A stretch of DNA of 64,000 bases from Tamarix chinensis (Eukaryota > Streptophyta > Magnoliopsida > Caryophyllales > Tamaricaceae), in contig CM060181.1 of the NCBI GenBank assembly GCA_030549775.1, positions 54,545,201-54,609,200 on the forward strand, in the 5' to 3' direction. The notes under the pieces were generated by a model. It was not told the origin of the DNA. It was given only the letters and a program-made list of their open reading frames with translations, and searched no databases. The translations under genes and the position numbers were made by a program. Positions 61,001 through 64,000 of this stretch are shown piece by piece. Numbering within the stretch: the stretch's first letter is position 1; every line of letters begins with the position of its first letter.

Positions 61001-61745
61001 AGCTCCCTCATTTCAGCCATTTTACCTCTATAAAGAGTGTATTTAAACCTTTAGTGATTTCACTACACTTCCAACACATAGTGAGAAGAATTGGTTCACC
61101 CCCAAACATAGTTTACACTAATATAAGCTAACTAAGGTTTATAGTCATTACATTAAGCTATTGCTAAATGTAAAAACCTATTAGCCCTCCATCAAATTAT
61201 GGCTACTATTACAACCTATTTCAATTTATTGGAAAAAATATTAATTACAATTATGGAAAGTTTAACAACACTCTTTAACTATGGTTTCTAAGAAAGGAAA
61301 AGTTAGTTAATTGAAAGTTAATGGATGAAGACTCCTTGAAAGGCTGGACTTAGCCAAATGTGGAGGTTGATTCTCTACTAAATTTTTATTTTAGGCCTTA
61401 ATAACCTCAAAATTATCCTCCTAAGGTTCCTTAAATCCTCCACACAAAATAGGCATCACAAGGTGTAAACTTTTCTAACGGAAATGATAGTGTAAGGATG
61501 GAGATAATCGTGGATTTGATGAGCCATATTGAAGCCATAATGGAGCCGACCAAACCTAGATTTGGGGAGCCATAATATATCCATAATAGAGCCATCAGTA
61601 CGTAGGGTTTGATGGCTTGCTTTGGTCTTCATCGCTTTACATGGCTTTCTAATAATCTTGCTTATTCATTAACCCATGTAAGAAAAGTTTTGAATTCTTC
61701 AACTATAGTTAAATTATTAAGTAGATTATTCTTATTATTCTTATT
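58024..61745 (-). mobile_element. Probable 3' LTR and 3' region of gypsy-2
   Basis: This lies downstream of the minus-strand pol at 61746 and abuts an interrupted repeat at 58023, so it is best read as the 3' end of that element. A minus-strand TATA box (tataaatgaggg, 59988-59994 core) supports an LTR promoter. The left edge, tagtaaaaccctc (58029), resembles a decayed LTR end. The inner LTR edge and polypurine tract were not located, and the other LTR is outside the window, so the LTR length is unknown. Repeated gagccataat-like words occur at 61525-61600. No genes are seen. Confidence 0.55.
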
Positions 61746-64000
61746 TTAGAGGGTTTCTCCTACATCATCTTTCCCCTCTTGAAAGGACTCTTCCTTTTTC
61801 TCTAAGGGCATATCATGCAAATAAGGGAATAAGTCGCCCACATTAATTGTTTTTGACAAATTCCTCATTTCTTTTGGAAGTTCAAGCCTATAATCTTTAT
61901 TACATATTCTTTCCAAAATCTTAAAAGGTCCATCATTTTGTGGCATGAGTTTGTTCTTTCTCCTAGAAGGGAATTTTTCTCTTTGAAGGTAAAGCCATAG
62001 TAAGTCTCCTAGCTCAAAAATGTTTTCTTTTTTACCTTGTCTTCCTTCTTCCTATTCATATCGTTATCCTTTTTTATCCTAGCCCTTACTTGTTCATGTA
62101 ATTTTTTGAATTTAATGGCCCTATATTTTTATTCTAAACGAGTTAGTGGTTCGATCAACAAAGGAATGAGATCAATAAGAATGGTCGGATTCACCCTATA
62201 CACCACTTCAAAAAGTATGTAATTAATGGCATAAATGGTAGATAAATTGTATGCGAACTTTAAGTGGCTTAGTTTGGTGTCCCAATCTCTCAAAGATTTG
62301 TGGACCAAAATCCTTAAAATCATTGTGATGGTGTGACTGGTTACTTCAGTTTGGCCAATGATTTATTGGTGATAGGTAGTACTAAAGAGAAGTTTATAAT
62401 GAATAACCTCTAAAATGATTTTGAGAAATAGCTGAGCAACTTGGTTTCTTGATCGAAGACAATATTCTTTGGGATACCAAGCAATTAAACTATCTCCTTA
62501 AAGAAAAGATTGACTTGTAAGAGACGTCATCCATCTTATAACATAAGATAAAATAAGCCATCCTAGAAAATTGATTGATAACCAGAATAATGGCATCATT
62601 TTTCATTTATGTTTTAGGCAATGCCACAATGAAATCCTTGCTCACATAGTCCCAAGGATGGTGTGGAATAGGTAAAGCTGTGTAGAGTCCTTATTGGAAG
62701 TGACTCTTAGACCTTTGGTAACTAGAGAACTTTGCTATAGGGGATGGTACATCTCCCATGATCCTAGGTCAATAAAAATGTTCCTAGAGTACATCACAAG
62801 TATCATTAATGCCGAAATGCCCTACTAAGCCTACCACATGCACGTCACGAATTAATAGTTCCCCAATGGACCACTTTGGGATACACAACTTCTTGTTATT
62901 GGAAAGGAACTCATCATGTACTAGGTACAAACCCCGAGCCTTTTGTTGATCTTCCATGTAACTTGCAAATTCTTCATCCTTCTTGTGTATTTCTTTTAAT
63001 CACCTAAATCCTAGGACCCTTGCATCTAAAAATGATTGCATACGATATCTCCTAGAGAATGCATCCTCTACAACATTTGTTATGCAACTCTTATACTTAA
63101 CTACAAATGAAAAATATCACAAAGACTCTAACCACCTAGCATGTAAGGGGTTAAGTTTATGCTACCCATGTTTTATACTTCATGGACTCATGATGGGTAT
63201 GTAATACAAATTATGATGGTCTAAGATAAAGTGACCAATGAGCTATAGCCCTAATAATGGCATAAAATTCTTTGTCATAGGTATTATAGTTAGATCCTGA
63301 ACCTTTAAGTTTCTCACTAAAGATGGCTATTGATTTTCCTTCTTGTACCAAGATGACACAAATGACCATTCCACTTACATCACACTCAATCTTGAACATC
63401 TTGTCAATGTTGGGAAAACACAATACTAGGGCCTCACTCAACATGCTTTCGATTAGCATCATAGCTTCTTGTGCAGATATCACCATTGGGATTCCCTTTT
63501 GTGATACTTTCTATTATGGGTGCTAAAAGTGTGGTAAATCCTTTTATGAACCTCCTATAAAAAGATCCAAGTCCATAACAAGATCTAATGTCAATAATGG
63601 ATCTGGGTATAGGTAACGTTCTTATTGTCTCCACCTTTGACCCATATATAAAGATTTAATTTCCAAATACAACAATACCTAAAAATATGACTTTTGGCAC
63701 AAATAAATCACATTTTTTTTAGTTTACCATATGACTTGTTGTTCTTAAGATCTTAAAATACAAGTATCAAGTGCCTTACATGATCATCGTGATTAGAAGA
63801 GTATACTAGAATATCATTAAATTACACAACTACAAATTTAGAGTTGAAGGGTTGAATTACTTCTTCTATGAGCCTCATAAAGGTGCTTGGTCTTGAAATT
63901 TGTGTATGCATTCGTTCATAACTCTCCAAATTTTTAACTCCTCTTCTCCCTTTTATGCTTCTCAATGTTGATAGCTAAATAGAAAAACTTATCTAAGTTG
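61746..64000 (-). pseudogene. Ty3/gypsy (chromovirus-like) pol, 3' part, broken and cut by window edge
   Basis: From the right edge on the minus strand: RT active-site region FNDILVYSS (near 63810, where Y/FxDD is expected, so one aspartate is asparagine), LKKCDLFVPKVIFLG and GLGSFYRRFIKGF (63434-63634). RNase H at 63211-63486 has FKIECDVSGMVICVILVQEG and NYNTYDKEFYAIIRAIAHW. Integrase remnants at 62250-62700 include PWDYVSKDFIVALPKT and SLRDWDTKLSHLKFAYNLS. The C-terminal end at 61746-61946 reads MPQNDGPFKILERICNKDYR, then INVGDLFPYL. These features are typical of plant chromovirus-type pol, distinct from the Athila-like element. No chromodomain is recognised. Stops and shifts are frequent. 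Confidence 0.8.

Overview
The window is repeat-dominated DNA from a flowering plant. It carries no intact ordinary host gene. The evidence is an AT-rich background, plant-specific transposon families (En/Spm CACTA, Athila-like and chromovirus-like Ty3/gypsy, Ty1/copia), solo LTRs, and a fragment resembling a plant AAA-ATPase gene with intron-like spacing. The species cannot be named from the sequence.

Layout. (1) 1-13533: remains of a CACTA (En/Spm) transposon on the minus strand. It has a broken TNPA/Transposase_24-type gene (1582-3770) and a broken TNP2-type transposase (4600-8039). Upstream of these lie two plus-strand exon-like regions, one resembling an AAA-ATPase, and a subterminal repeat zone ending in a CACTA-like terminus at 13521-13533. 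(2) 13534-14377: one copy of an unnamed repeat family (modules B-C-D below). (3) 14378-33340: a Ty1/copia relic on the plus strand, split by a complete but dead Athila-like element on the minus strand (14913-32479, LTRs about 1.53 kb). The Athila-like gag is in turn split by a 4.78-kb solo LTR (25660-30442, 5-bp target duplication tgtcg). (4) 33341-37602: more of the unnamed family (modules A-B-C-D), with a further LTR fragment and a foldback-shaped solo LTR (35575-36611, duplication atgac).

(5) 37603-50528, continuing at 55223-55563: a tandem array of about 1.55-kb units. This is the least explained part of the window. Each full unit holds a roughly 325-bp inverted-repeat cluster built from a tRNA-iMet primer-site-like motif, a TATA box with a pyrimidine-rich leader, and about 294 codons of one reading frame. 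That frame is cut by two TGA codons and ends in a 118-residue protein with one hydrophobic segment. There are nine copies: one divergent and eight nearly identical. The last is cut off by a second large solo LTR (50534-55222, duplication catac). (6) 55564-58023: modules A and part of B again, with a 1.6-kb insertion. (7) 58024-64000: the 3' portion of a second Ty3/gypsy element on the minus strand, running off the right edge.

The flanks let insertions be ordered, because uninterrupted copies of the repeats serve as empty sites for several of them. The array appears to derive from a larger A-B-C-D-E tandem repeat by internal deletion, with short microhomologies at the junctions. Every protein-coding relic of a known family has stops or frameshifts. 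Nothing here is confidently an active gene; the array frame is the only candidate for something new, and it may simply be satellite DNA.
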